Source of the DNA: Mycolicibacterium peregrinum
GTDB lineage: Bacteria; Actinomycetota; Actinomycetes; Mycobacteriales; Mycobacteriaceae
Direction: 5' to 3'
DNA: 64,000 nucleotides
NCBI RefSeq assembly: GCF_002102345.1
Contig: NZ_LQPP01000018.1
Coordinates: forward strand, 124,001 to 188,000
Positions within the stretch are counted from its first letter, which is position 1; every line of letters begins with the position of its first letter. Under the pieces are notes generated by a model. That model worked only from the letters and a program-made list of their open reading frames with translations, was not told the origin of the DNA and searched no databases. Shown piece after piece: positions 63,086-64,000 of the stretch. Position numbers and translations under genes: made by a program.

Positions 63086-63934
63086 TCAGCGTTCCGGCAG
63101 CCGGAGCCGGCTCAAGACCGCATCCGCGCGTGCCCACAGCAACGCGCCCCCCACGCCCTCGACGACGGTTCGCGTCGCCCCCTCGATCCGGTCCGCCAGG
63201 GTGACGCCGCGGTCGGGCGAATGCACGCTGTCGTCGCTCCCGAACAACACCTGTACCTCGACTCCCGGCGTCAGCAGGTGAACCGGCCAGGGCGACGTGG
63301 CGAGCACGGTGTCGCGGGCATATCCCTGCGCTCCCTGGGCGAAGCCGTCGGCGAGCGCGGCGCGCAACATCGTGCGAAAACCCGGATCGTCGTAGACGGC
63401 GCGGTCAGAAGGCGGATAGTCGGCCATGATCATGTCGAAGAGGGCGCCCGCGGTGTAGGCGGACAGATCCTGCATCGCGCCGTCCGGGTCGGCCGCGATC
63501 GCGCTGACAAATTCGCGGTGCGCGGGTGCCAGCAAGGCGACTACCGATGGACAGCCCAGGTCGTCGATCGGGGATGCCAGCACGAGCCGAGCAGCCCACC
63601 CGGTGCCGGCCAGCGCCAGGCCGAACGGTGCGCCTTGCGAGTTGGCGACCACGGGAATCGGGCGGCCGACGAGGCGGTCGATCACCGCGGCGAAGTCCGC
63701 ACCGACGGTATCGAGGGTTTTCCCGGGATCGGATTCGGACGATCCGAGCCCCGGGCGGTCCACCGATATCAGGCGAACTCCGTGGTCGTCGAGCTGCTCG
63801 TGGCCGAACGACATCCGTCTGCCGCAGCCGGCACCGGGGATGAACAGCGCGGGTGTGCCCTCGGCGGGGCCGTACGCCGCATAGGCCACTCGGCGCCCGC
63901 CGTGTTCGACCACGCCTTCGGTCATCTGCACCAC
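63086..63934 (-). CDS. alpha/beta hydrolase
   Basis: A 282-residue alpha/beta hydrolase. Oxyanion region FIPGAGCGRRM (~30), nucleophile elbow NSQGAPFGLAL (~97; G-x-S-x-G relaxed to N-S-Q-G), acid in LFGSDDSVHSPD (~229). No clear C-terminal catalytic histidine: the expected position reads VEGVGGALLW. AGGGTGA lies 7 bases before GTG 63934; ATG 63925 is the alternative start. Substrate unknown. The last 66 bases of the window hold no recognisable gene. Confidence 0.75.
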   Translation of the reverse strand: MVQMTEGVVEHGGRRVAYAAYGPAEGTPALFIPGAGCGRRMSFGHEQLDDHGVRLISVDRPGLGSSESDPGKTLDTVGADFAAVIDRLVGRPIPVVANSQGAPFGLALAGTGWAARLVLASPIDDLGCPSVVALLAPAHREFVSAIAADPDGAMQDLSAYTAGALFDMIMADYPPSDRAVYDDPGFRTMLRAALADGFAQGAQGYARDTVLATSPWPVHLLTPGVEVQVLFGSDDSVHSPDRGVTLADRIEGATRTVVEGVGGALLWARADAVLSRLRLPER

Positions 63935-64000
63935 GCCGGAGTCACCCTGCTTTCGATCGTGTGAGCGCCCTCGGGCAACCCGGTCAACGCGACATCCCCG

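Overview
This window is high-GC actinobacterial DNA, almost certainly from a Mycobacterium/Mycolicibacterium chromosome. The gene order follows the M. tuberculosis Rv2384-Rv2343 neighbourhood in opposite orientation: mycobactin genes, hrcA-dnaJ2-rsmE, phoH-ybeY-CBS protein-era, amidase/recO, uppS, smtB-zur, glyS and dgt. It also carries accessory insertions. No tRNA, rRNA, CRISPR array or transposase was seen.

Region 1 (1-27.2 kb) is siderophore biosynthesis. mbtA (minus) and mbtB (plus) diverge from a tandem IdeR-box promoter. mbtB is followed by a degenerate adenylation-domain ORF with its own tandem iron boxes, a stand-alone thioesterase, mbtC, mbtD, mbtE, mbtF, mbtG and mbtH. Most of these genes overlap by a few bases, so the block looks like one operon. 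Upstream of mbtA lie a FAD oxidoreductase, a mycothiol-isomerase-family protein and the 3' end of a 6-methylsalicylic-acid-synthase-type iterative PKS. This suggests that the starter acid of this mycobactin is 6-methylsalicylate instead of, or as well as, salicylate.

Region 2 (27.3-45.4 kb) is the conserved core: hrcA, dnaJ2, rsmE, a membrane protein, phoH, ybeY, a CNNM/CBS protein, a cytidine-deaminase-like protein, era, an amidase, recO, uppS, a Rv2360c-like protein, a NUDIX gene, zur, smtB and glyS. phoH is interrupted by a 359-residue class 3 intein with a LAGLIDADG endonuclease. Between era and the amidase sits an orphan ESX-1-accessory cassette with EspE/EspA-like, EspC/EspF-like and EspH-like genes plus a small membrane protein, without any ESX core gene.

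Region 3 (45.4-59.6 kb) is an accessory redox/electrophile-stress island. It holds an RclA-like flavoprotein, zinc alcohol dehydrogenases, an SDR, a DUF302 protein, an MDR oxidoreductase, three alpha/beta hydrolases, a LAL-type LuxR regulator and an HxlR regulator with a sensor-type cysteine. Five promoters across about 13 kb share a 17-bp element, consensus GTCRTTTGACGGATACC, placed 32-57 bp upstream of start codons. I know of no description of this as a regulon. The right end of the island contains two decayed genes.

Region 4 (59.6-64 kb) returns to core: a TPM-domain secreted protein, dgt and another alpha/beta hydrolase.
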